Shown in pieces: positions 23,301 through 33,940 of a stretch of 64,000 nt of DNA; within the stretch, counting starts at the first letter, position 1, and every line of letters begins with the position of its first letter. The DNA lies in contig NC_054876.1 of assembly GCF_018320785.1 (NCBI RefSeq), positions 20,854,212-20,918,211 on the forward strand, written 5' to 3'. A program made the position numbers and the translations under genes. Source of the DNA: Cheilinus undulatus. Taxonomy: Eukaryota; Chordata; Actinopteri; Labriformes; Labridae. Below the pieces are notes generated by a model that was given only the letters and a program-made list of their open reading frames with translations, did no database searches and was not told the origin of the DNA.

Positions 23301-26300
23301 ACTTTGTGTACTCCGTATGTCATTTCCGGTTTACTTCCTGGTTTCTTTTAAAGCTGTGTTAGCAACTTCGTGCTAAGCAGGTAAGTAAAGCTTGTCTGGT
23401 TAATCATAACCGCGTATTTCAAACTATCGGTGTCTGGCATATGTTAAGCACTGACTTTAGAATGAAAACCGTACTTTTTTACGCTTTTATGCCGTTTTAT
23501 TCTTAAAGAATACGAGGCTTAACGTCCTTGTTTACAAACAGTAAGGTTAGCGTACGCAGTGTTTCAATCAAGTCAGGAGAAGTTGGGTCCAGGGTATCCA
23601 TCTGTAGTGCTACGGCTCCAGGAAGACCAGAAAGGGACTAGGTATGTTAACACGTTTTCCTTAATGATAGGAGAGCTTTGACTGTGACAGAAAGACTAAT
23701 CAGACTGTAGAAACCTTTTGTGAGAGTGGCAAATCACTACTATTTAGTAACGTTAAGTTCTGGATAAAGGTGCACTTTACGTAGATATGACGCTAAAATG
23801 TTACAAGATGACACTTGAAAAGCATGAATATTATTTTAGATCTAGTTTGGGGTTAAAAGATTTTGTCCCCTAGAGAAATCCAAGACTAAAAAATCCAAAC
23901 TAAGTTTAGATGTTTAAAGTGAAAGTACTATATACATAACTCCTGGATTGCACGTGCTCTTGCTGGATAGGAAACACATATCTCATTTGTATTTGTTGTA
24001 TTTGATCAACTCAGATTTAAATAATTGCATATAAAGGAATAAAATATGTCAGTAGCTCCGTCTCGAAAGGGTTGGGTTGGGAACCATAGGGTTGTTGGTT
24101 CAGATCCTGGTTGGATTAAGTCTGGAGTATAAACCCTGAGTCTGTCAGGCACTCCCTCATGTTAAGCAGCCCCTCACTCTTGCATACATCCGTTAATACA
24201 TTTCCATAGGATCCTGTCTATGCATGTGCACAAATTCCCCCATTAAGGGAAGAATAAAGTACATCTTCATGCCAAGTATGAGCTTGTTTTTAGCTTGTAG
24301 ATGGGAAAAGGCATATAAAATAGCTTTTTTATCAAGAGTTTTTAAAGGACAATTAGAGGAGGCTTTTTGGATGTTTAAAGATTTTGAGATATTAGAGATC
24401 CACTTGAGCAAAATTATGTGCTTGGGACTGTGCTTGTGCAATGTTTGGCATTGCACTTCTAAATAAGGAAATGATGTAATTCCCTTACTAGAGCTGTGTG
24501 CCATTCGTTGTAATCAAGGTGAAAGTGTTGTCCAAGAAGATGAAACATTCTGAATCAGTCTTTGTAAAAAAAAAAAAAACAAAAAAAAAAGTTTTGTTTT
24601 AATGAATTGACCAGGATTAGTTATTTTCTAAGGAGTATTTCAGACTCAGACTGCTTTGTTTTGTATTGTATTTGTTTTTTAAAAGTGTGTATGTTCTGTG
24701 CCATCCTAGAAAAAATGCCATCTCGAAACCATCTTGACAAAATTGGAAGGAAGACAAAGAAGAAATGGACGGAGGAGGCCATGGAGCAAGCACTAATTGA
24801 GGTAAAGTCAGGGAGATGCACGGTGAGACAGGCTGCCAAGCAGTTCGGGGTTCCTAAATCTTCACTGGGGGACAGAGTCAGTGGACGGGTGACTCCGGGG
24901 AGTCGCAGTGGGCCAGCTCAGCTCATAACATCTGCAGACGAGGAGCTTCTGGTGGAATTTTCTTTATACATGTCCAAGCATGGATTCCCACTGACCAAGC
25001 AACAGCTGGTGTCCTTTGCCTCGTCCATTTATAAGCGGCAGCATCGGAGAGTGGCGTTCTCTAAACTAGGACAGACTTGGTGGCTCAATTTCAGGAAGCG
25101 GCAAGAAAAGAATATAACCATTCAGCCGGCAGACAACGTCATCCGAGGGAGGACGGTGTGTGTGAGGAAGGAAGCAGTGGATCAGTTTTTTCATTTACTG
25201 AACACAGTTTTGGATGCTCGAGGACTTGGAGACAAACCTCAACAGATCTTTAACTGCAATGAGACGGGCTTTCAGCTCGGCAGGAAGAGGGTGATTATCC
25301 CCAAGTCTGCCAGTCAGGGCTACAAGCCAACACAAGGCTTGAGGGACCACATCTCTGTCCTGGCTTGCTTTAATGCAGCTGGAGAGGACATTCCCCCATT
25401 TATTATCTACTCAAAGGCTTATCCAGGGGGAGTATGTTACAAGACACAAGGGCCCCCAAATGCTCTCTATGGATGGTCGGACTCTGGGTGCATCAACTCT
25501 GAGCTTTTCAAGAAATGGTTCCTCAAACATTTTCTTCCTTGTGCACCCAAGGAGCGCCCTCTTCTGTTGATTTTTGATGGCCACAGGTCTCCAGTGAACC
25601 TGGAGGTGGTGGAAGCAGCTCGTAAAGAGGATGTCATCCTTCTTTGCCTCCCTCCTCACTGTTCTCACATCCTACAGCCGCTCGACGCAGGGCTTTTTGT
25701 CCTCCTGAAGCAGCGTTTTGCGGCGCTCATCGGTGATGGTTGTGCCACAGATTCACACTTCCCGGTCAGTAAGAAGGAGTTCTCAGGTGTGTTCAAAGGG
25801 ACTTATCAGGTGGTGGAGGAGGAGGAGGGCATCAGGACTGTGAAGGAAGGCTTTAGGAAATGTGGCATCTACCCGCTGAACCACTACATCATAAATGAGG
25901 GGCATTTAATGCCACCACACTGCATGGGGCGTGCAGAGGAGGTTTCTCTGTCCACATCAGCTCAGGAGCTGCACAGCATAGAGGATATGACAGCTTCTGG
26001 AACCTCCTCTTAACTCCACACTACCAGAGACTCATCAGCCAGCCAACACTACTGTCAAGGAAGGCAGGGGACTAATTTAACTAAACCTCAATGAATGCTA
26101 ATTAATTACATTTTCCAAAATACTGAATAGTTTTACAGTCCTGCTGAAGTAGCAACTCCTCATCCTATCCCTAGAGCACTCACTTTGTTGCCATCTTGCC
26201 AGAAAATCAGACTGTGCTGGTACTTTTGTTAAAGTTAAGTTCAGATTCAGCCATAAAGGAAAATGTCTCAAACTAATGAAGTTCAAATTTTAAAAAGAAT

Positions 26301-29300
26301 CAAAAAATTAAATTCAGATGCAAAAAAAGTTTTACTTTTTCAATGCTATTTGGATTTATCTCATCTCTGTTAATTTCTATATATTCTATATTTCTATATG
26401 TAGAAAATGTAGGGGATGTCCTTTTCAGTAAGTAGAGTTCTCTGATTTCCATTTTTCATCAATTGTAGGGATGTATGATGTAATCAGCATGATATAAATA
26501 TCAGCAGATGCTAGATTTCTGTATCGGCAGATATGAACATCTCTGCCCTTATTTACAGACAATATATCAGCCGTACACATCTGCAGTATGATTTATATTA
26601 GCAAAATGTACAAATGCAATATCAGGTAGGCTATAGGTGGTTGTGACTAAACGAATTCAGCCAGACTGCATCATCAGAACTCATCAAACACTCTCATAGT
26701 GTGACATTGTCAATCACACGTCCAAGATGCCCCACAACTACAATTCAAGAAGACTAGCATATTAGAATTTTTCCTGCATCATCGCCAAGTTTGGCACCTT
26801 TAGAAGTACATACAGTGAAGCTATATGGATTAGGCTGGCTAATTTGGCTTATTTTTCTTTACGTTTTTATGTCCATACCTCAAGTTCTATGTGAAGAGTA
26901 GCCATATTGTCCTCCTCTTGATACATCAGGACGAGTTCATAAATGTTATTAAAGCCAATAAGCAGTTACATTCCCCCTATAAAAATACAGTTTAAATTTT
27001 GTTTTCTTCTTTTAAGAAGAGAACAGACAAAGCTTGACTTTTTACAAATCTGCATCATAATGTACAGTGCATTCAGAAAGTATTCAGGCCCACTTCACTC
27101 TCCAGTCCTGAAATGTTGCAGCCGGATGCTTCAGTGGTTTGAATTAATTTTTTCCCTCATTAATTTACATTCAGTACCCCATCATGACAAAGTGAAAAAT
27201 ATCACATTGGCATGTAATCAGTAACCTGACATGCCAGATGGATGTGTTTCACACATCCATCTGGAAAAATCTTTTATAGTAAGCATTTGGGAAAGGGAAG
27301 AGGATTTGAAAAAAACTTGGAGTGTGATCAGATGAACGTTCTGTCTGTCACATCTTTACGGGCCAATCACAGCAACAAAACATGGGGTACCTGCGACTGA
27401 GGTGTGCGTGCCCAGCTACCGAGGAATAACCATAGACATAATACATATGGTGACTACAGACATGTCAGTACACATCTTTGGTCGTTTTTGAAAAGAAAAC
27501 AACTCAATGCTGTTCTTTGTTCTGCTTTTAACGAAATGTCGTCAAGTTCTGATAAAACTGGTGCTTTAGCAGCATCTACGCTAATCTTTCCTGCCATAAT
27601 TTCACCGGCCTCCTGTTGCTGCTTGCTTACATCACGACTCTACCGTCCGAAAATACTGCTCCTCGGAGCTTTGCAAGATCGATTCGCCACTGAGAAACAA
27701 GGAAACGGGCATATCCGTCTGCTTTGCAAGGATATCTATTCAGACCATTTGCAACGAAACTTGAAATTAAGCAGGTGCCTCCCATTTCTCTTGATTTCTG
27801 CTAAGATGTTTCTACACTTTGATTAGAGTCCACCTGTGGTAAATTGATTGGACTTTATTTGAAAGGCAGAAGGCTTCACAACTGACAATGTATATCAGAG
27901 CAAAAACCAAGCCATGAGATCAAAGGAACTTCCTGCAGAGCTCAGAGAGGATTGTTGCAAGGCACAAATTCTGCTTTCACTTTTTTATTATGGGATATTG
28001 AGTGTAGAGTAACAAGAATAAAGATGAATTTAAACGACTGTAGTATAAGGCTGCAACTGAAATGCACTGTAGTTACTTCAGCACATGATTTCCCCAGAGT
28101 AGCTGTGGCAAAGTCACATTAAAATAGAATTTTTCAGGCTTATACTACTGATGTGAGCTTGAGTCAAGCCTTGTTATCTTGCGTACAGTCTGCTGTGGAC
28201 CTGAGATTCATCAGATAAACAGTGCCACTGTAGGTAAAGAGTTTCTTGATGTAAACGCCACATGGAAAAGGAAATCGTGCCTGGAAGTCATTTGACATTG
28301 CTGCCTTCTCTGGAACTAAGGAAATATGCATGTCTGTTCTCAGAGGCACAAAGAGGCTATCAGATTATGATAGACGATGACTGCTGCGATGTCTGACATT
28401 GCATCTTTCTTAACTTAATCTTCAACTCCTTAGACTCTTAAAGAAAACTGAAATATAACTGACAGAGAAAACTGCTTTTCAATAGAACTTTTCGCAAATT
28501 ATATATGAAGTTTATCAGTTGTCATAAGCCTTAATGGTCAGAACTACTGCCCAACATTTTAGCCTTTCTTTTCTTTTGTGTGTGATTGATCACCATCAGG
28601 CCTGTTCAGCTAACTCATATCAATCTGTATGAATACTGGTAGAGTACTTGTGTCCTGCTTTAAATGATCCTAGATAGGGAGCACTGGGATTATCTTTTGC
28701 TCATTCTTTTCTACTAAGCTTAGTTTCCATTCCCCATTCTGGATGATCAAAGTCAGAGAAGCTGTTTTTAATGTAACTTCAGCCTGTAGCATTGTAAAGC
28801 ATAAAATCAGATCATCTCGTTTTTAATGGGGAGTATCCAACATGAACATTTACAGAAAGATCTACATGGACACTCAGATCTCATGTCTTTGTGATCTTCC
28901 ATTTGTGTTGTTTAGTCAGCTGTAAAACAGAAAGAACAGAGAGGCAAATATTTTTTTCTTATACTGAGAGAAGAGAAGCCACTCAGTTGGGAATCTGTTC
29001 CTCCTTTGCTTAAATATTCTGGATGTACTCAGTCCATTAAGTAGTCATAAAAAGCATGTGGTGTACAAAATGCTGCTGAGGAAAATGTGGCCCTGCTGTT
29101 GATTTGGGGATTGTGTCTTTGTATAAAAGTGTGTTTTGATTTTCATGTCTTCTACGCAGACAGCAGAGTCGACCCATCAGATTCATCTCAGGGGTAAAAA
29201 AACTTAAATAAAGGTATTTTGTAACCATTGTTGCTGCATAAATGTGCCCATAAATTTAATAATTTACTGAAGGAGGCTGTGTGCTTTGTGTGTCACGTTA

Positions 29301-32300
29301 AAGTCAGGTGATGTAATATCAATGCAATGGGTTTAGCTGCTACAAAACAGGCAGGAAACACTTGTGCATGTACAAATATTGATCATTACAGTGGACAGTT
29401 TTCAATAGAAACCATGTTTATAGCTTTATTGATGAATCTCTTAAACATTAAAACCCAAAATTCTAAAGCAATAAAAACATAGTAGTAGCATTTGACAGGA
29501 TCTGAGAAAAGATCAGTCACTGCTAATGTATTTGTACAGCCCACACAGAGTTTCATTATCATTTTATGATTCATGATGTTTTCAGCAGGCTGAAAGGACT
29601 CTATAGGTGTTGAAGGGGGAACATGCAGGTGTTGGAGCAGCTGTATGTTGCGGGGCTCCCATAGGATTTGTATTAGCAGATGCAGGAAAATAAGCCCAGG
29701 TCAGGCTACATCATACTGTAAGTCCTCATGAATGCAACAGTTGCCCAAGGCTAACTTCATGTTTATGTATGGTAATATCAAATATGGTGATTAGTCTGCC
29801 TGCAGCCTTTTCTTTGGTTTGTTTTTGTTCTCTGACGCAACAGAGTCAGAGGAAACATTCAGTTTGACTCTAAAAAGTGCTATCATGTTTTTTGTATCAA
29901 ACTGGGACTCAGCAACACATATCCGAGAGACACAGTAGTTGTCATGAACTAGGAGTATCCTTTCTTATGTCATTTCCCACAAACTGTCCAGTTTCCAGCT
30001 TTTCTCACTGTCCTGTTTAAATAAAGGCCTAAACTCACATCAATACTTTTAAAGAAGTGACAAATAAATGCAATTTTTCTTCAGGCACATCTTATGAAGC
30101 TATATTTACTAAAAATTCCTTCTTTATTTCCCAGTGATATGTGAAACATCCTTAAAAGTACCTCAGCCCTGTTTTAAAGTGCTCAAAGATATGCGAACAT
30201 TGAATACCATGGTTGAGAAAGTATGAATGGCGACACCTGCTGGCCAGACTTGAGACATCTTTCTGTATGGATGGATTAAATACAGGGGTGGAAAAATACT
30301 AATTACATTTTCTCAAATTACTGTAAATTAGTTGTTTTTTTGTATTTGTGCTTTTTACAGTATCACTTCTTTAAGTATACTAAGTAGGATTATTTTACTT
30401 AATGACATTTTAAAAAAGCATCAAGTACTGAGTAAGAAAAAAAGGAGGTACTTTTTTAAATACATTTTGAAATCAGTACTTTTATTTTTACTCAAGTAAA
30501 TTTGAATAGGGAAACTTAACTTTTTCTTGAGTACAATGTCCTTGTACTTTTTCCATTTCTGTTGACTACACAGTAGAGAATACTGAGAGAGTGTTTCTCA
30601 TCACATCTAAAAACAGTTGTTGTGTTTTACTATAGAGGCCTGAGAAGCCAGGATGAGAGATCCATATCCCCGTGTTGTTATTACCAAAAGGGAAAGTTCA
30701 TATTTTACTGTGAAACTCCTCAGTGGCGACTAAATCTGGGTAATTCGTCTAAATTTCAATTAAATCCTAATGTGTCCTACTGCAATTTTAAAACGGCAAA
30801 TGTTTCAATATTTCTTTGACCTGAAATGTGAGTCAAAAAACAGATTCGTACATTTTCTTGCAATGGTGATGTTATGCTGTACACATGCAGTAAACATCCA
30901 AATACCCCTCCAATGGTAAATATATATATATATCAGATTTTTCTTATTTTTGTAAATGTTTTCTTATTAAAAAATGAGAAAAACTAAATAAAAAAAAGAT
31001 CATTCCTTTCAATTGAAAAATTCACATTTCATCAGCAATATGAGTCAAAATAACTACATTTAGATATTTTGTCAGATTTTTCAGCCCTGGTTGCCAGGAT
31101 GAAAGAAAGAAAACATTCAATTAAATACTTTTACTTGAGTAGATTTATAGACCAGTGCCTTTACTTTCACTTAAGTAACCAGAGTAACTGTACTTTTACT
31201 TGGTTACAATAGTCATGTACTTTATCCACCCCTGGTCACACCTTATAATAAACAACCTGGTTGGAGATCCATGTTCTCTTGTAGTTTTTGCACATTAGGA
31301 AACTATCATATTTCACTGGGAAAGCCCCTTGGATATCAAAAGTATTCACTACTTTGACCTATTTATACCTAAGTAGATTTACAGAGCAGTACTTTTACTT
31401 CTACTTCAGTCCATTTTAACCAAAGTGATTACTTGGTACTTTCTTCTACCTCTGATTCAATGTGAGACCAGAATGAACACACTGAAATATTACAGCTGTG
31501 TCCAGCACTGCTTGTATTTCAAAACTAGTGCTAGTGCTGTCTTTCACGAAATAACACTTGTGTGATACGAGGCCTGTGGTTATCATTTTCAACATAGTGA
31601 AAGGAATATTCCCCCTTTGCTTCTCATGAAGGTTCACTGAATAAAACAATCTTGCCTACATTTTCTCTTCAGAGCTTCTTTTTAAGGTAATCATTGAGAA
31701 AATCACACTTTTAAAAGGCATGTGAATATATGTAGAGCAGTGGCACTCACTCAAATTTCTTCACTGCAGACAGAACGTATGAGCTGTGCCTGACTGGACT
31801 GGGTTTTGTCCTCACTACGGCTTTATCCGTCCTGCAAGACACATCAGAGTGTGATGAACCTGCAGCATGTTTGACTTTGTACTTATCAGCCATGCACAAG
31901 TGTAAGAAATAAAACTAGGGATGCACGATGTTGGATTTTTATTGATATCTGATAGACCAATAATTACAACATAATTTTAGCCAATACTGATATCGTTACA
32001 GATTTTTTAATGTATTTTAGGCCTTAAACTTCAGTCCTGAAACACACTATTTAAAGTTTAAAAATGAGCAAATCAACAAGTTTCAGTTCTTTACAGCCAA
32101 TATTTACAGATTATTACGGCAGATTTATAGCCAAAACATTGGCAGAATTTGTCATATCTGCTGATACCAATCATTTCCTTTGTAATAGTAATAATAACTT
32201 TATTTGTATAGCACCTTTAAAAACAAATGTTTACAAAGCGCTTTAACAGACATAGCAGAGGCACTCAGGGATTCATAAAATTCCTTAACAATTAAACCCA

Positions 32301-33163
32301 ACAGAGAAGGTCTGCAAAGTCAAACAAAAAGTCTGAACAAACACAAGCGCAAAAGTTAACATAAATTGACACAGTTTAAAGGAATGGAAAGCAACATTGG
32401 GAAAAGACATGGATAAATAGAGTAAGAGAAGCAAATTGAATAAAAGAGTGATAAAAAATGAATAAATGGTTTACAGAGACATCGCATAAAAGCAAGTCTG
32501 TAAAAGTGAGTTTTAAGAAGTGATTTAAAAGATGAGCCAAGGCAAAAGCCCCTCTCCTTTAGATTTGAATCCTTGACTTTGGACCGACCAGGAGGCCCCA
32601 GCCTAAGGATCTAAAGCTGCATGGCTCATATGAAGGCAGCATCTTAAAAAATGTTATCTGGAGTAAAACTCATAAGAGCTTTAAGAGTGATCAGTAAAAT
32701 CTTAAAATCATTTCTTAAAGTGACAGAAAGCCAGTGGAGGGAAGCGAGGATAGGGGTGATGCTATTTAAGCTAATATCTGCAGATATCGGTATCATGCTG
32801 AGAATATCGTTTATCCCCAATTAAAAAAACCCTAAAGCAGCATTACCTGCCTTCACAATTTTATACAGGTGAAATGAAGCCAAACTAGCAACAGAATCAA
32901 ATGTATGTTTCTTTTTGATGTAGTATTTATATGGCCAAGGATACCTTGCTTTTCCTTGCTCTTCCTCGTCCTTTGGCTGGTTCGCTCTGTGGATCCAGCT
33001 GAGATCATTCTTCAGTGCAGTCCGCACCCTGGTGGTTTTAAACACCTTGCTTCTGTCAACATCTGCTTCACACACATGTTCTGTTAGTACTGACGAAGAA
33101 TCAAGAAATACTTGAACACAGCAGTCAGTAAAAGGATATGATCTGTGACTTACCCTCTGACAT
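14506..33163 (-). CDS. znf185: ZNF185/sciellin-like LIM-domain protein with a long Ala/Glu-rich repeat exon, 8 coding exons, 708 aa
   Basis: Coding exons, in gene order, are 33163-33154, 33062-32945, 31831-31751, 18600-18508, 18382-16829, 16732-16670, 14819-14717 and 14610-14506; 2127 nt with phase kept throughout. Residues 1-70 hold DRSKVFKTTRVRTALKNDLSW and SYVLSAVKKFE, typical of the ZNF185/sciellin N-terminus. A related TTYILKET lies near residue 635. Residues about 101-618 come from one exon rich in Ala, Glu and Val, with at least three 53-56-residue repeats (EHIEAxAEVAA..., GEAEKxPSAEDAAEPQ). The C-terminus is one LIM zinc-binding domain (CSFC, CHPDC, CGVC, CDGC). Family members bind actin-rich structures and epithelial junctions. 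The 12.9-kb intron between exons 3 and 4 holds an antisense gene. Possible missed short exons there would not alter the phase found. Confidence 0.82.
15036..16543. mobile_element. Old copy of the GGTGGAAAGTA dispersed family
   Basis: It starts CAGGGCTGGAAAGCAAC and ends near TTGAATCCAATAGTCTTTCAC. The interior shares CAACCTGGTTGGAG and TACTTTTACTTGAGTA-like blocks with copies at 21.1, 30.3 and 35.7 kb. A Tc1-type end lies inside it. It sits in a znf185 intron. Boundaries are approximate. Confidence 0.45.
15293..15450. mobile_element. Tc1/mariner terminal fragment
   Basis: TACAGTGCTGTGAAACAGTA, then TTTGCCCCCTTTCTGATT, is a Tc1-type terminal repeat widespread in fish. The matching other end was not found nearby, so this is a solo or internally deleted piece. 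Confidence 0.6.
18984..20291 (-). mobile_element. Tc1 transposon, inactive copy
   Basis: The minus strand carries pieces of a Tc1 transposase: MKTKEHSRQFREKVIEKYK (N-terminal HTH) near 20020, KEYGTCVNLPRSGCPHKL, then LWTDETKMMLFG with the first catalytic Asp near 19600, and WQDND with the second near 19350. After KVNVLE the usual PSQSPDLNPIENLW block with the third acidic residue is largely deleted, and several frame changes are present. The inner terminal repeats pair (about 19048-19090 with 20255-20285). The left outer end starts TAAAGTGCC. The right outer end merges into TTTTG repeats. It lies in the long znf185 intron. Confidence 0.85.
20292..20396. repeat. (TTTTG)n low-complexity tract
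   Basis: About 100 bp of TTTTG and TTTG units with longer T runs, directly beside the right end of the Tc1 copy. Confidence 0.85.
21103..22375. mobile_element. GGTGGAAAGTA dispersed element, long copy
   Basis: It begins GTGGTGGAAAGTAACTAATT and ends TTTTCCACCTCTG, roughly inverted ends. The interior contains TACTTTTACTTGAGTGCAAT and AACCTGGTTGTAG blocks shared with the other copies. A tRNA-derived SINE is inserted at 21727-21906. No protein is coded, so it looks non-autonomous. Confidence 0.6.
21727..21906 (+). mobile_element. tRNA-derived SINE with 16-bp target duplication
   Basis: It contains a box A-like TAGTCAAGTGGCTAGG and a box B-like GTTCGAATCC about 45 bp later, then a TTTCCTGCATGTCTCTTCCC body and an AATAAAGGCATGAAAAAGCCC 3' end with an A-rich tail. 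Exact 16-bp copies of AGAGTTGCCACCTGTG flank it at 21711-21726 and 21907-21922. This is the hallmark of LINE-driven insertion. The perfect duplication argues for fairly recent insertion. It is not a working tRNA gene. Confidence 0.85.
23290..23380 (+). promoter_or_regulatory. Probable first noncoding exon and promoter of the pogo-derived gene
   Basis: CGTGCTAAGCAG at 23370-23381 is followed by GTAAGT, a strong splice donor. A second candidate noncoding exon ends at about 23640 (GGACTAG before GTATGT). CpG sites are denser at 23300-23560 than around it. A TACTTCCTGG ETS-like word lies at about 23332. The coding exon would be joined at the CCTAG acceptor at 24709. Confidence 0.4.
24046..24190 (+). 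mobile_element. Probable tRNA-like SINE fragment
   Basis: AGTAGCTCCGTCTCGAAAGG and GTTGGTTCAGATCCTGGTT, about 45 bp apart, resemble Pol III boxes A and B. A SINE-like tail follows (AGTCTGTCAGGCACTCCC). No target duplication was found. Confidence 0.4.
24715..26013 (+). CDS. Pogo/Tigger transposase-derived protein, intact, first catalytic Asp replaced, 432 aa
   Basis: One uninterrupted coding exon. I take the ATG at 24715 because a CATCCTAG acceptor sits six bases before it. Residues about 18-55 form a pipsqueak-type helix-turn-helix (VRQAAKQFGVPKSSLGDRV). Residues about 68-130 form a CENP-B/Tc5-type DNA-binding domain (LGQTWWLNFRKRQ). Residues about 175-345 form a DDE_1 core. Its motifs are IFNCNETGF (normally DETG), LLLIFDGHRS with Asp288, and ILQPLDAGLF with Asp324. 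The first catalytic Asp therefore reads Asn182, so DNA cleavage is unlikely, while DNA binding could persist. No terminal inverted repeats were seen. Upstream splice signals suggest noncoding 5' exons. All this fits a domesticated gene; a young dead transposon copy is the alternative. Transcription is antisense to znf185. Confidence 0.8.
   Translation: MPSRNHLDKIGRKTKKKWTEEAMEQALIEVKSGRCTVRQAAKQFGVPKSSLGDRVSGRVTPGSRSGPAQLITSADEELLVEFSLYMSKHGFPLTKQQLVSFASSIYKRQHRRVAFSKLGQTWWLNFRKRQEKNITIQPADNVIRGRTVCVRKEAVDQFFHLLNTVLDARGLGDKPQQIFNCNETGFQLGRKRVIIPKSASQGYKPTQGLRDHISVLACFNAAGEDIPPFIIYSKAYPGGVCYKTQGPPNALYGWSDSGCINSELFKKWFLKHFLPCAPKERPLLLIFDGHRSPVNLEVVEAARKEDVILLCLPPHCSHILQPLDAGLFVLLKQRFAALIGDGCATDSHFPVSKKEFSGVFKGTYQVVEEEEGIRTVKEGFRKCGIYPLNHYIINEGHLMPPHCMGRAEEVSLSTSAQELHSIEDMTASGTSS
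26466..26640. mobile_element. hAT-like GGATGCACGAT-family fragment
   Basis: TAGGGATGTATGATGTAAT, then ATATCAGCAGATG and TATCGGCAGATATGAAC words, match the style of the element at 31.9 kb. Fragment only. Confidence 0.4.
27064..28071. mobile_element. Internally deleted Tc1 element, split by another element
   Basis: The left end TACAGTGCATTCAGAAAGTA and the right end AATGCACTGTA are inverted and sit at TA dinucleotides. At 27830-27965 the sequence corresponds to the normal Tc1 segment before and into the transposase start (GTCCACCTGTGGTAAATTGA, CAAAAACCAAGCCATGAG). The rest of the transposase is gone. A foldback element sits inside at 27222-27730. Confidence 0.7.
27222..27730. mobile_element. 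Foldback MITE-like element, copy A
   Basis: It starts TAACCTGACATGCCAGATGG, with a perfect hairpin at 27234-27264 (CCAGATGGATGTGT, 3-base loop, reverse complement). It ends CATATCCGTCTGCTTTGCAAGG, which also folds back on GCTTTGCAAGATCGA. The interior matches copy B at about 41.1-41.4 kb closely. The minus strand of both keeps one related frame (see the entry at 41105). It interrupts a Tc1 copy. Confidence 0.6.
28072..30281. other. znf185 intron, nothing recognised
   Basis: AT-rich unique-looking sequence. No domain-bearing ORF, RNA gene or clear repeat end was seen. Confidence 0.45.
30283..31234. mobile_element. GGTGGAAAGTA dispersed element, copy with clear inverted ends
   Basis: It begins CAGGGGTGGAAAAATAC and ends GTACTTTATCCACCCCTG, inverted at both ends. 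The inner blocks ACTAATTACATTTTCTC and ACTTTTACTTGAGTAGA recur in the other copies. A short second partial copy abuts it at about 31236-31453. No coding capacity. Confidence 0.65.
31918..32820. mobile_element. hAT-like non-autonomous element with a nested repeat
   Basis: The left end TAGGGATGCACGATGTTGG and the right end GAGAATATCGTTTATCCCCA are imperfect inverted repeats. The words GATATCTGATAGACC and GCAGATATCGGTATC are typical of the family. Inside, about 32180-32757, lies a second dispersed repeat (CTTTATTTGTATAGCACC to GCCAGTGGAGGGAAGCGAGG), a very common fish repeat whose class I cannot assign. Confidence 0.55.
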
Positions 33164-33863
33164 GATGCTGATATTTTCTCAGATGTTCAGCCTGAAAAAA
33201 AAAAATGTTCAAAAGAATTCTGTATTTTAGGTTTACTTCAGTAACGCTTGGTAGAGCTGTAGCTCATCTCAAAGTGGTTTAAACCGCTGACTTCAGGGCT
33301 GTTTACTGATTATCCAGCATTTCATACACAACCTGTCATACTGCATTCTACAGAGAATCACTCCCCCCAACTGTTAAAGTGACATTTAAGTATTTATTGC
33401 TTGTTAACTGATGGTTGTGGACAGCTACAGCGTGTTCTGTTGTATATTTACATATGATTTTTAATGCTCCTCTAAGTGCTTATCATGCAAGTGTTCACTA
33501 AAGTTAATGTTGCATATGACCCATTATCCTGACTCACTAGAGTAATAAAGGTTTCAGAAATATTTCTGTTGAAAAACTATCTAATGTTTTTGTCATATTT
33601 AAATCCAGGGTTCACAGTGTCCTGTCACTCTGTGCATGTCCTCTGTATCCTCTTTGAGCTTGTGTTAACATTACGACCTGCACTTCTAATCTCATATGAT
33701 GACCCTCAGAGGAGATTTAGCACCAATTATCCAGGTCAAATTCATTATGCACAGAAAATGAAAGCAATTCAGACTCTGTAATGAGCTCTGGCCCTGCAGA
33801 ATCAGAGAGCATGAAATCAGAAACAGTATGAAGTCCATCCCTGCACCATGTTTATGTTCTCAC

Positions 33864-33940
33864 CTGGTCAGCTGTGTGAGTGCAGTCAGATCAGTGCCAC
33901 CGAGCCTCCTCTGGGTCTCTGTGTCTCACAGGTAGGCAGG
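33864..33940 (-). promoter_or_regulatory. znf185: Probable noncoding first exon of znf185
   Basis: On the minus strand an exon-like stretch ends CTGACCAG at 33864 before GTGAGA. The first coding exon has its acceptor at 33192 (T-rich tract then CAG), with 28 nt of UTR before ATG at 33163. No clear TATA box was found. Confidence 0.4.

Noticed and set aside
32847-33062. Longer version of znf185 exon 2 ending at 32847
   Set aside because: Its phase would put a stop early in the next exon. The donor after 32945 keeps the frame into SYVLSAVKKFE.
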